From Alsobacter metallidurans (GTDB lineage Bacteria; Pseudomonadota; Alphaproteobacteria; Rhizobiales; Beijerinckiaceae), in assembly GCF_014636935.1 (NCBI RefSeq), contig NZ_BMES01000001.1:1095383-1159382 (forward strand): DNA of 64,000 nucleotides, in the 5' to 3' direction. This document shows, piece after piece, positions 56,805-64,000 of the stretch (its first letter is position 1; every line of letters starts with the position of its first letter). A model generated the notes under the pieces. That model was not told where the DNA came from. It worked only from the letters and a program-made list of their open reading frames with translations, and ran no database searches. A program made the translations under genes and the position numbers.

Positions 56805-57110
56805 TAAGCCGTCATCCGGCTGCTTCGCAGCCACCTTCTCCCGGGGGAGAAGGGGCGCGCGCGGGGTGGGTGTGGAGGCTGGATGGAAGGGCGCGGAACC
56901 CTCTCCCGCGGAGCGGGGGAGGGCAGGGAGGGGGCGGATGGGCGTTGGGGCGGGGTCGTTCGGGCGGCGCCGTGGCGCACGGCCGCCTCCTCTGTCGCCT
57001 GTGGCGACATCTCCCCGCTGCGCGGGAGAGAGGTGGCGCACAGGTCGGCGGCGGCGGCGGTTGCGGGGGCCCTCACCCCGGCCCTCTCCCCTTGGGGAGA
57101 GAGGGGGGCG
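56805..57110. repeat. Cluster of family B-type palindromes
   Basis: CATCCGGCTGCTTCGCAGCC, CCTTCTCCCGGGGGAGAAGG, CCCTCTCCCGCGGAGCGGG, ATCTCCCCGCTGCGCGGGAGA and CCCTCTCCCCTTGGGGAGAGA follow each other. The gap 56696-57379 (684 bases) holds no convincing gene; its first 110 bases are AT-rich leader of the reverse transcriptase gene and the rest is this repeat cluster. Confidence 0.65.
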
Positions 57111-57379
57111 GTTGCGGCGCGTTCCACGGATTGGCGGTCTTCGCCCCGGCCGGCCCTGGCGCTTGGGCGGGTCGGCCGCGTGTCCGCCCCACCCCGCCCA
57201 CAAGTCTCGGACTAGGGCCCCCGGCTTAAGCTGAACGGGGCGGGATGCAATCGAAACGCGTAGCTCTCCTGCGCGGCTGAGACGCGGCCGGAAAGGCGCG
57301 ACCATGGGCGGCTTCGCTTGGCGGCCGAGGGCCGGCCGGCGCGCCGCGCCGGGGCGGGGCTGATCGGGGAGGACCAGCC

Positions 57380-57637
57380 ATGAAGGGGATCCGCATGCTC
57401 GTCGCGAGCGTCGCGCTCGCCGTGTTCAGCACGGGCGCGAGCGCCCAGCGGGTGATGAAATACGAGCCGCCGCAGGGCGAGCTGCGGGGAGGGCAGTTCG
57501 TGTATGTGGACAACGGCAAGTGCCCCAAGGGCCAGATCCTGAAGGTGACGGCCGGCGTGCGGGTGGGCCGCATGGTGAGCGGCGGCGGCGGCGTCCCGCG
57601 CGAGAAGGTCTGCGTGGCGCGCCCCAGCGGCGTGTGA
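57380..57637 (+). CDS. Small secreted protein of unknown function
   Basis: 85 residues: signal peptide MKGIRMLVASVALAVFSTGASA (cleavage before QRVMKYEPP), then a short basic domain with two cysteines, NGKCPKGQILKVTAGVRVGR and EKVCVARPSGV. Not assigned to a family. The start ATG 57380 has GGGGAGGACC just upstream, supporting a real gene. Transcribed away from the repeat cluster. Confidence 0.75.
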   Translation: MKGIRMLVASVALAVFSTGASAQRVMKYEPPQGELRGGQFVYVDNGKCPKGQILKVTAGVRVGRMVSGGGGVPREKVCVARPSGV

Positions 57638-57686
57638 GGCGCGACGCGCGCCCGGCGGACCCGCCGCCCGGGCGACCCCGCCGCCC

Positions 57687-58598
57687 TTACGCCACGCGGT
57701 AGCGCGACTGGAGGCCGGGCGGGCCGTCCGTGGCGACGAGGCCGCGCTCGGCGAGGTCTTCCAGGTGGGCGAAGACGCTGAGCGCCGCCGCGCCGTGCAG
57801 CGCGGGGGCGAGGCCGTCATAAAGGCGCGGGACGATGTCGGCGATGAGGCCGTCGCCGGCCGCGACGCGGTCCAGGATGGAGGCTTCGCGCTGGCGCCGG
57901 TGGTGGGCCAGCGCCCGCACGAAGCGCGACGGGTTCGCGACCGGGCCGCCATGGCCGGGCCAGTAGACGCGGTCGTCGCGGCCCTGCAGGCGGTTCAGCG
58001 AGGCCATGTAGGGGCCCATCGCGCCATCCGGCGGGGCCACGATGGTGGTGCTCCACGCCATCACGTGGTCGCCCGAGAACAGGGCGTTCTCCTCCGGCAG
58101 CGCGAACGCGAGATGGTTGGCGGTGTGGCCGGGGGTGGCCACGGCCTGCAGCGTCCAGCCGTCGCCCGCGATGCTGTCGCCATCCTGGAGGATGCGGGCG
58201 GGCGCATGGTCGCGGTCGCCGCTCGCTTCCAGCCGGTTGTGCTCGCCCTCCGCGAGCGGCCGGAAGGCGACGTGCGGGCCGCAGCCGACGATCGGCGCGC
58301 CCGTGGCGGCCGCCAGCAGGCGCGCGCCCGGCGAATGGTCGCGATGCGTGTGCGTGACCACGATCTGGGCGACGCGCTCGCCCGCCAGCGCGGCCTGGAG
58401 GGCCGCGATATGGGCGGGATCGTCCGGGCCGGGGTCGATCACCGCCACCGCGCCGTGGCCCACCACATACGTGCAGGTGCCCGTGAACGTGAAGGGCCCG
58501 CCATTCGGCGCCACCATGCGGCGCACCAGCGGGCTCACCTGTTGGAGCGTCTCGGGCGCGGCGTCGAAGGAGCGGTCGAAGGGGATGTCGTCGGCCAT
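57687..58598 (-). CDS. MBL-fold metallo-hydrolase
   Basis: 303 residues with the metallo-beta-lactamase zinc site VVTHTHRDHSPG (His83, His85, Asp87, His88), later HTANHLAF and SGDHVMAWSTT, and the C-terminal HGGPVANP. A C-terminal helical region (REASILDRVAAGDGLIADIV, then HLEDLAERGLVATDG) is shared with LACTB2-like hydrolases, some of which cleave RNA. The specific substrate is not known. Start ATG 58596-58598. Divergent from bioY. Confidence 0.88.
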   Translation of the reverse strand: MADDIPFDRSFDAAPETLQQVSPLVRRMVAPNGGPFTFTGTCTYVVGHGAVAVIDPGPDDPAHIAALQAALAGERVAQIVVTHTHRDHSPGARLLAAATGAPIVGCGPHVAFRPLAEGEHNRLEASGDRDHAPARILQDGDSIAGDGWTLQAVATPGHTANHLAFALPEENALFSGDHVMAWSTTIVAPPDGAMGPYMASLNRLQGRDDRVYWPGHGGPVANPSRFVRALAHHRRQREASILDRVAAGDGLIADIVPRLYDGLAPALHGAAALSVFAHLEDLAERGLVATDGPPGLQSRYRVA

Positions 58599-58769
58599 GC
58601 GGAGGGTCCGGTGGGGTTGCGGGGCGGCTACCCCGTTCAACGCGGCGCCTCGTCGTTTCGGCGAACTTGTGGCCGCCCGCGCGAGACCCTATAGGTCGAC
58701 GGGACGGATCGGAAGGGGAGCGAATCCCTGCCCGACAGACGCTTTCGCACGGTTACCCGAGAGGACCTG

Positions 58770-59393
58770 ATGGCCGCCGAGTCGCTCCCCACCCCCATGC
58801 CCACCACGTTGGCCTCCGCGCTGTGGCCGGCCGCATCCGCCGGCTCCGACCGGGCCGCCACGCTGGCGCGCGCCGTGTTCCTGGCGCTGGTCGGCACGGC
58901 GCTGCTGACGCTCTCGGCCAAGATCAAGGTTCCGTTCTATCCGGTGCCGATGACGCTGCAGACGCTGGTGGTGCTGTGGCTGGGGGCGGCCTACGGCTCG
59001 CGCCTCGCCGCCGTGACGGTGATCGCCTACCTGGTGGAAGGCGCGCTGGGCCTGCCGGTGTTCGCCGACACGCCGGAGCGCGGCATCGGCCTCGCCTACA
59101 TGATGGGCCCGACGGGCGGCTACCTGCTGGGCTTCGTGGCCGGCGCCTTCCTGGTCGGCGTGCTCTGCGAGCGCGGCCTCGGCCGCTCGCTGCTCGGCAT
59201 GGGCGTCGCGATGACGCTGGGCCACCTCGCGATCTTCGCGTTCGGCTTCGGCTGGCTCGCGATGGCGATCGGCGCCGAAAAGGCCTGGCTCGCCGGCGTG
59301 GTCCCGTTCTTCGCCGCCACCGCGCTGAAAACCGCCCTCGGCGCCGCGCTGGTGCCGGCCGTATGGACCGTGGTGGACAAGCGCCGGGGCTGA
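58770..59393 (+). CDS. bioY: BioY biotin transporter (S component)
   Basis: Substrate-binding membrane component of an energy-coupling-factor biotin transporter. 207 residues with the BioY core: LTLSAKIKVPFYPVPMTLQTLVVLWLGAAYG, GLPVFADTPERGIGLAYMMGPTGGYLLGFVAGAFLVG. No ECF A or T partner genes are adjacent; solitary BioY proteins occur in rhizobia. The start ATG 58770 has GAGAGG upstream. Followed by a strong terminator. Confidence 0.95.
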   Translation: MAAESLPTPMPTTLASALWPAASAGSDRAATLARAVFLALVGTALLTLSAKIKVPFYPVPMTLQTLVVLWLGAAYGSRLAAVTVIAYLVEGALGLPVFADTPERGIGLAYMMGPTGGYLLGFVAGAFLVGVLCERGLGRSLLGMGVAMTLGHLAIFAFGFGWLAMAIGAEKAWLAGVVPFFAATALKTALGAALVPAVWTVVDKRRG

Positions 59394-59419
59394 GGCTTTC
59401 GGGGTTTCGTGAGGTTGAG

Positions 59420-59447
59420 ACGGCGCCCTCGGGCGCCGTTTTCGTTT
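59420..59447 (+). terminator. Intrinsic terminator of bioY
   Basis: ACGGCGCC (59420-59427), loop CTCG, GGCGCCGT (59432-59439), then TTTTCGTTTC. It lies 27 bases after the bioY stop and abuts the stop of the convergent gene. Confidence 0.82.
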
Positions 59448-59857
59448 CAAAGGGCGTGGTCGACCACTTCGACGTTGTAGATCAGCGTCGCCGAGTTCTC
59501 CTTGTTGAAGCGGTCCACCCAGTAGAGCTTGGCCGTGAAGCTGTCCGTCCCGAGCTTCTGGGCGTGGTACGAGATCCTGTAGCGCTGCGACACACGCGCC
59601 TCGTTCAGCTTGGGCGCCGTCACGATCGCGATCGGGCGATTGAAGCCGCCGAGAGCGTTCCAGGAGAAGTTGCACCACGCGGTAGGCTTTTCCTGCATCG
59701 GCGTCAGCTTCTGGCGGTTGGCGGCGGCCGTCATCTTCCAGTCGATCTTGAGGGTGTCGCCGTCATAGATCCGGTGGTGGCCCGAGTAGCAATAGGTGGT
59801 GGCCTGGGCTTCAACCGAAGCGAGCGCAAGAACCGCTCCGAGTAGTATACCGCGCAT
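59447..59857 (-). CDS. Hypothetical secreted protein
   Basis: 136 residues: signal peptide MRGILLGAVLALASVEAQATT, then a beta-rich chain with cysteines in YCYSGHH and WCNFSW. Other visible parts are GDTLKIDWKMTAAANRQKLT and VSQRYRISYHAQKLGTDSF. Not assigned to a family. The start is taken as the second ATG of an ATGATG pair (59855-59857) because GGGAG lies six bases before it; the first ATG would add one residue. Not obviously linked to neighbours. Confidence 0.75.
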   Translation of the reverse strand: MRGILLGAVLALASVEAQATTYCYSGHHRIYDGDTLKIDWKMTAAANRQKLTPMQEKPTAWCNFSWNALGGFNRPIAIVTAPKLNEARVSQRYRISYHAQKLGTDSFTAKLYWVDRFNKENSATLIYNVEVVDHAL

Positions 59858-59926
59858 CATCGACTCCCGTTTGATGAATATCAAACGGAGTACGACGGCC
59901 GCCGCACGCCCGGCAATCCGGGACGA

Positions 59927-60688
59927 CTACATACCCGGCCCGTATTGCCGCCAGAAGAACACCAGCGTGAGCACCACGCCGAGCGCCAGCACGCCGAGCT
60001 TGATGAGCTTGGGGTCGATCAGCTTGGCGCCCTTGGCCCCCAGCACGCCGCCGACGATGCCGGCGACCATCATGGCCAGCGTCTCGGGCCAGCGCACGAT
60101 GCCCGCGCCCGCGAAGGCCACCACGGCGGCGCCGTTCATCAGCGTCGCCAGCATGATCTTGAGGCCGTTCATGGCATGGATGTCGCGCAGGCCGAACAGC
60201 GTCAGCGCCGCCAGCATCAGGAAGCCGATGCCGCCGCCGAAATAGCCGCCATAGATCGAGATCAGGAACTGCGTCGCCAGCACGGCCGTGGGCCCCAGAG
60301 AATAGCGCTTCAGCGCCGCCGGCCCGGCGAAGTTGCCCCAGCCGAACACCAGCGTGGCGAACAGCATCAGGAAGGGCACGAGCCTGGCGAAGGCCTCGTT
60401 GGAGGTGAACAGCAGCAGCAGCGCGCCGAGGAGCCCGCCGACCAGGCTCACGGCCACAAAGGCCGGCACGTTGACCTGCGTGATCGACTGGATGTCGCGC
60501 CGGTAGGTCCAGGCGCTGGCGCCCTGGCCGGGAAACAACGCCACCGTCGAGGACGCGTTGGCGGCCAGCGGCGGCACGCCCGCGAAGATCAGCGCCGGAA
60601 AGGTCAGGAAGGCGCCGCCGCCCGCCACGGCGTTGACCACGCCGGCCGCAAAGGCGGCCAGCATCAGAAGCGCGAAGGTGAGGATCAT
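59927..60688 (-). CDS. TauE/SafE-family membrane permease (TSUP)
   Basis: 253 residues of the 4-toluene-sulfonate uptake/TSUP family: about eight helices, the N-terminal AAFAAGVVNAVAGGGAFLTFPALI signature, and its second-half copy LISIYGGYFGGGIGFLMLAAL. Members move sulfite, sulfonates or organic anions across the inner membrane; the substrate here is unknown. Start ATG 60686-60688. It lies 118 bases after the frc stop, behind frc's terminator. Confidence 0.9.
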   Translation of the reverse strand: MILTFALLMLAAFAAGVVNAVAGGGAFLTFPALIFAGVPPLAANASSTVALFPGQGASAWTYRRDIQSITQVNVPAFVAVSLVGGLLGALLLLFTSNEAFARLVPFLMLFATLVFGWGNFAGPAALKRYSLGPTAVLATQFLISIYGGYFGGGIGFLMLAALTLFGLRDIHAMNGLKIMLATLMNGAAVVAFAGAGIVRWPETLAMMVAGIVGGVLGAKGAKLIDPKLIKLGVLALGVVLTLVFFWRQYGPGM

Positions 60689-60763
60689 GGGGGTTACTCG
60701 GCGGGTAGGGCCCGGCTGGCGGGATCGCCCATTCTAGCCGCGCAGCGTTGGGGAAAACAAAAA

Positions 60764-60787
60764 GGCCGGGATCTCGCGATCCCGGCC
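60764..60787 (-). terminator. Intrinsic terminator of the oxc-frc operon
   Basis: GGCCGGGATC (60764-60773), loop TCGC, GATCCCGGCC (60778-60787). On the minus strand the stem is followed by TTTTTGTTTTCCCC, a good T-tract, 19 bases after the frc stop. Confidence 0.87.
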
Positions 60788-60805
60788 AGTTGGAGTGGAG
60801 GAGGG

Positions 60806-62083
60806 TTACTCCGCCGCCGCCATGCGCGGGGCGCCGATGGCCCCGGAGGCGGCGATCTCGGAGAGCTCGCTCTCCGAGTATTTCAGCACGCTGCTGAGGA
60901 TCTCCTGCGTGTGCTCGCCAAGCAGCGGCGAGCGCTCCACCACCGTGGGGCTGGCCGACAGCTTGATCGGGTTGCCGACCGACAGGTACTTGCCGCGGGT
61001 GGGGTGATCCACTTCCACGAGGGTGCCGGTCGCCTTCAAGGACTCGTCCTCGGCGATCTCCTTCATGGACAGGATCGGCCCGCACGGGATGTCCCGCTCG
61101 TTCAGGATCTGCATCGCCTCGAACTTGGTCTTGGTCATCGTCCACTGCTCGATGCGGCCGAAGATCTCGTTCAGGCGAGGCAGGCGGACCGGCGGCGTGG
61201 CGTAGTCCGGGTTGGTCTTCCAGTCCGGCTCGCCGATGATGTCGCAGATCGCCTCCCAGACCGGGGCCTGGGTGATGAAGTAGAGATACGCGTTCGGGTC
61301 GGTCTCCCAGCCCTTGCACTTCACGATGCGGCCCGGCTGTCCGCCGCCCGAATCGTTGCCGGCGCGCGGCACCGAGTCGCCGAAGGGCACGCCCTCGCCG
61401 AACTGGCTGTATTCCTTAAGCGGGCCGTGCTGCAGGCGCTGCTGGTCGCGCAGCTTCACGCGGCAGAGGTTGAGCACGCCGTCCTGCATCGCGCAGGTGA
61501 CGCGCTGGCCCTCGCCCGTAACCGTGCGCTGGTAGAGCGCCGTCACGATGCCGAGCGCCAGGTGCAGGCCGGTGCCGGAATCGCCGATCTGCGCGCCCGT
61601 GACGAGCGGCAGGCCGTCGCGGAAGCCGGTGGTCGAGGCGGCGCCGCCGGTGCACTGGGCGACGTTCTCGTAGACCTTGCAGTCCTCATAGGGGCCGGGG
61701 CCGAAGCCCTTGATGGAGGCCACGATCATGCGCGGGTTCAGCGTCTTGATGCGCTCCCACGGAAAGCCCATGCGGTCCAGCACGCCGGGGCCGAAATTCT
61801 CGACCAGGACGTCGCACTCCTTGATCAGGCGCTCGAGGACCTCCTTCCCCTTCGGGTTCTTGGTGTCGAGCGTGATGGAGCGCTTGTTGTGGTTCAGCAT
61901 CGTGAAATAGAGGCTGTCCACCTTCGGGATGTCCTGAAGCTGGCCGCGCGTGATGTCGCCGACGCCCGGACGCTCCACCTTGATCACGTCCGCGCCGAAC
62001 CAGGCGAGGAGCTGCGTGCAGGTGGGGCCGGACTGGACGTGGGTGAAGTCAAGGATCTTCACCCCTTCGAGAGCCTTGGTCAT
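60806..62083 (-). CDS. frc: Formyl-CoA:oxalate CoA-transferase
   Basis: Class III CoA-transferase that moves CoA from formyl-CoA to oxalate, giving oxalyl-CoA and formate. 425 residues. The catalytic Asp is Asp168 in [14 protein letters not shown] (Asp169 in the Oxalobacter enzyme). [46 protein letters not shown] and the glycine-rich loop [17 protein letters not shown] are intact. The start ATG 62081-62083 has GGGAGG upstream. Downstream of oxc with 13 bases between; together they form the oxalate pathway. Confidence 0.94.
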   Translation of the reverse strand: MTKALEGVKILDFTHVQSGPTCTQLLAWFGADVIKVERPGVGDITRGQLQDIPKVDSLYFTMLNHNKRSITLDTKNPKGKEVLERLIKECDVLVENFGPGVLDRMGFPWERIKTLNPRMIVASIKGFGPGPYEDCKVYENVAQCTGGAASTTGFRDGLPLVTGAQIGDSGTGLHLALGIVTALYQRTVTGEGQRVTCAMQDGVLNLCRVKLRDQQRLQHGPLKEYSQFGEGVPFGDSVPRAGNDSGGGQPGRIVKCKGWETDPNAYLYFITQAPVWEAICDIIGEPDWKTNPDYATPPVRLPRLNEIFGRIEQWTMTKTKFEAMQILNERDIPCGPILSMKEIAEDESLKATGTLVEVDHPTRGKYLSVGNPIKLSASPTVVERSPLLGEHTQEILSSVLKYSESELSEIAASGAIGAPRMAAAE

Positions 62084-62096
62084 TGAATGTCCTCCC

Positions 62097-63830
62097 TTAC
62101 TTCTTCTTGACCACGCTTTGCGGGTTCAAATTGCCGATGCGGCCGCTCTCGGTGCCCGCCGCGGGGTCGATCACGGCGTTGATGAGGGTCGGCTTGCCGG
62201 AATCCATGGCGGCGTTCACGGCGCGCGAGAGCTCGTCGGGGTTCGTGGCGTTCACGCCGACGCCGCCGAAGGCCTCCATCATCTTGTCGTAGCGCGAGCC
62301 CGGCACGAACACCGTGGTGGCGGGATCACCGCCCGCCGGGTTGACGTCCGTGCCGCGATAGATGCCGTTGTTGTTGAAGATCACGATGCAGACCGGCAGG
62401 TTGTACCGGCAGATCGTCTCCACCTCCATGCCCGAGAAGCCGAAGGCGCTGTCGCCTTCCACGGCCAGAACCGGCTTGCCGGTCTCGATCGCGGCCGCGA
62501 TGGCGTAGCCCATGCCGATGCCCATCACCCCCCAGGTGCCGACGTCCAGGCGCTTGCGCGGCTGGTACATGTCGATCACGCCGCGGGCGAGGTCGAGCGT
62601 GTTGGCGCCCTCGTTCACCAGGATGGCGTCGGGACGCTCCTTGATGATGGTGCGCAGCGCACCCAACGCGCCGTGGAAGTCCATCGGCGACTTGTTGTTC
62701 ATCAGGCGCGGGGCCATCTTGGCGATGTTCTCGTCCTTCTTGGCCGAGACCACGCCCACCCAGTCGCTCGGGGCCTTGGGCCAGTTGGAGCCCATGCCCT
62801 GCAGCAGCGCCGAAACGCAGCTGCCGATGTCGCCGACCACCGGGGCGACGATCTCGACATTGGAGTCCATCTCCTTGGGCTCGATGTCGATCTGGATGAA
62901 CTTCTTGGGGGCGTCGCCCCAGGTCTTTCCCTTGCCGTGCGACAGCAGCCAGTTGAGGCGCGCGCCGATCAGCATCACGACGTCGGCGTCCTTCAGCACG
63001 GTGGAGCGCGCCGCGCCGGCCGACAGCGCATGCGTGTCGGGCAAGAGGCCCTTGGCCATGCTCATCTGCAGGAACGGGATGCCGCTGGTCTCCACCAGCG
63101 CCCGGATGTCGTCGTCGGCCTGCGCGTAGGCCGCGCCCTTGCCGAAGATGATCAGCGGCCGCTTGGCGCCCTTCAGCACGTCCAGCGCGCGCTTGATGGC
63201 GTCGGGCGCCGGGATCATCGCCGGGGCGGCGTCGATCACCTTCACCAGCGAGGCGGCGCCCTTCTCGGCGTCCATGGTCTGGCCGAACAGCTTGGCGGGA
63301 AGGTCGAGGTAAACGCCGCCCGGGCGGCCCGACACGGCGGCCCGGATGGCGCGCGCCACCGCGATGCCGATGTCGGCGGCGTGCAGCACGCGGAAGGCCG
63401 CCTTGCACAGCGGCTTTGCGATCGCGAGCTGGTCCATCTCCTCGTAGTCGCCCTGCTGCAGGTCGACGATCTCGCGCTCGGAGGAGCCCGAGATCAGGAT
63501 CATCGGGAAGCAGTTCGTGGTCGCGTTGGCGAGCGCCGTCAGGCCGTTCAGGAAGCCCGGGGCCGAAACCGTGAGGCAGATGCCCGGCTTCTTGGTCAGG
63601 TAGCCCGCGATCGCGGCGGCGTTGCCGGCGTTCTGCTCGTGGCGGAAGGAGATCACCCGGATGCCTGCGGCCTGCGCCATGCGGCCGAAATCCGTGATCG
63701 GAATGCCCGGCACGCCGTAGATCGTCTCGACGCCGTTCAGCTTCAGCGCGTCGATGATGAGGTGGAAGCCGTCCGTCAGTTCACGCTCTTCGGCGCCTGC
63801 GGCGGCGCCCTCGGTCAGAGCTGCGCTCAT
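62097..63830 (-). CDS. oxc: Oxalyl-CoA decarboxylase
   Basis: ThDP enzyme that decarboxylates oxalyl-CoA to formyl-CoA and CO2, feeding formyl-CoA to Frc. 577 residues with the three-domain ThDP plan: the proton-relay Glu65 in [19 protein letters not shown], the ThDP/Mg site [20 protein letters not shown] with [11 protein letters not shown], and [11 protein letters not shown]. The start ATG 63828-63830 has AGGGAGAG upstream. It precedes frc in an operon ended by the terminator at 60764-60787. With frc it allows oxalate degradation. Confidence 0.95.
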   Translation of the reverse strand: MSAALTEGAAAGAEERELTDGFHLIIDALKLNGVETIYGVPGIPITDFGRMAQAAGIRVISFRHEQNAGNAAAIAGYLTKKPGICLTVSAPGFLNGLTALANATTNCFPMILISGSSEREIVDLQQGDYEEMDQLAIAKPLCKAAFRVLHAADIGIAVARAIRAAVSGRPGGVYLDLPAKLFGQTMDAEKGAASLVKVIDAAPAMIPAPDAIKRALDVLKGAKRPLIIFGKGAAYAQADDDIRALVETSGIPFLQMSMAKGLLPDTHALSAGAARSTVLKDADVVMLIGARLNWLLSHGKGKTWGDAPKKFIQIDIEPKEMDSNVEIVAPVVGDIGSCVSALLQGMGSNWPKAPSDWVGVVSAKKDENIAKMAPRLMNNKSPMDFHGALGALRTIIKERPDAILVNEGANTLDLARGVIDMYQPRKRLDVGTWGVMGIGMGYAIAAAIETGKPVLAVEGDSAFGFSGMEVETICRYNLPVCIVIFNNNGIYRGTDVNPAGGDPATTVFVPGSRYDKMMEAFGGVGVNATNPDELSRAVNAAMDSGKPTLINAVIDPAAGTESGRIGNLNPQSVVKKK

Positions 63831-63887
63831 TGGTAGTCTCTCCCTGTTGTTTCTTGTCGGCTTTGCGGTGGTTCGTTGTGGTCCGGG

Positions 63888-64000
63888 TCAGAAGCGGCCC
63901 GGCCGGACCGGGCCGTCGCCGAGAAGCTCCTTGCCGTGCTTCTCGACATAGGCCGCGAGACCAAGCGTGTGTTCCTTGGAGAGCCGCTCCGCGAGGTCCG
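63888..64000 (-). CDS. C-terminal end of an unidentified gene (runs off the right edge)
   Basis: The last 36 codons of a minus-strand gene upstream of oxc: DLAERLSKEHTLGLAAYVEK, then HGKELLGDGPVRPGRF and TGA. 57 bases separate it from oxc, so it may belong to the same operon. Too short to identify; it could be a CoA-dependent enzyme of the oxalate cluster, but nothing in the piece proves this. Confidence 0.55.
   Translation of the reverse strand, partial: DLAERLSKEHTLGLAAYVEKHGKELLGDGPVRPGRF

Noticed and set aside
57000-57110. CRISPR-like regular repeats in the palindrome cluster
   Set aside because: The units are unlike, irregularly spaced and palindromic; there are no constant spacers.
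58690-58696. CTATAG-like palindrome as a BioR site for bioY
   Set aside because: It does not match the TTATCTATAA-type BioR sequence; the shared core is too short.

Overview
The window reads as a GC-rich chromosome segment of an alphaproteobacterium, most likely of the order Hyphomicrobiales (Rhizobiales). The evidence is gene content and order: a cox operon with a CoxF-type small gene, a CcrM-type GANTC methyltransferase beside rnhB, the run mutY-dciA-dsbA-smc, paired b' and b ATP synthase subunits, an IalB-family protein, and LexA boxes of the alphaproteobacterial GTTC-N7-GTTC type. A genus cannot be assigned from sequence reading alone. No tRNA, rRNA or CRISPR array was recognised.

Layout, left to right. 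0-7.2 kb (minus strand): the start of threonine synthase, SURF1, then the aa3-type cytochrome c oxidase operon read ctaC, ctaD, ctaB, coxF-like, ctaG(cox11), ctaE. 7.5-9.1 kb: an IalB-family secreted protein, a lipoprotein and an orphan antitoxin-like protein. 9.2-14.1 kb: a tandem glycine riboswitch in front of gcvT-gcvH-gcvPA-gcvPB. 14.3-17.9 kb: a zinc metallopeptidase, a small glycosyltransferase-like gene, a radical SAM gene behind two LexA-type boxes, and a VOC protein. 17.9-26.2 kb: rnhB, ccrM, mutY, dciA, dsbA-like and smc, a block of DNA maintenance genes. 26.4-29.2 kb: the F0 ATP synthase operon atpI-B-E-F'-F with a recognisable promoter and terminator. 29.3-37.4 kb: a cluster-depleted uracil-DNA glycosylase, ETF-ubiquinone oxidoreductase, a TPR protein, ispE, a polyprenyl diphosphate synthase, a DUF2007 protein and a methyltransferase. 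37.5-47.5 kb: small secreted proteins, glyQ/glyS with an isochorismatase-like gene between them, a HAD hydrolase, a MarR regulator, an acyl-CoA ligase and a periplasmic binding protein.

47.5-57.2 kb is an accessory region. It holds a decayed acyl-CoA ligase fragment, a low-GC three-gene island (ParB-like protein, unknown protein with a weak nuclease-like signature, N6-adenine DNA methylase), a frameshifted DUF898 remnant, DUF1499 and MFS genes, a DUF4239-like membrane protein, and a low-GC reverse transcriptase gene whose 5' end is frameshifted. This is where an undescribed anti-phage or restriction-like system is most plausible. 57.3-64 kb returns to ordinary sequence: a small secreted protein, an MBL-fold hydrolase, bioY, another secreted protein, a TauE/SafE permease and an oxalate catabolism pair (oxc, frc).

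Several intergenic repeat families recur: a long palindromic family with arms near ACCCTCCCC, a family near CTTCTCCCCGGCACGGGG, a CGTCATTGCGAGC family, and one CGTCATCCCCGGG element. One unrelated long palindrome sits in frame inside glyS.
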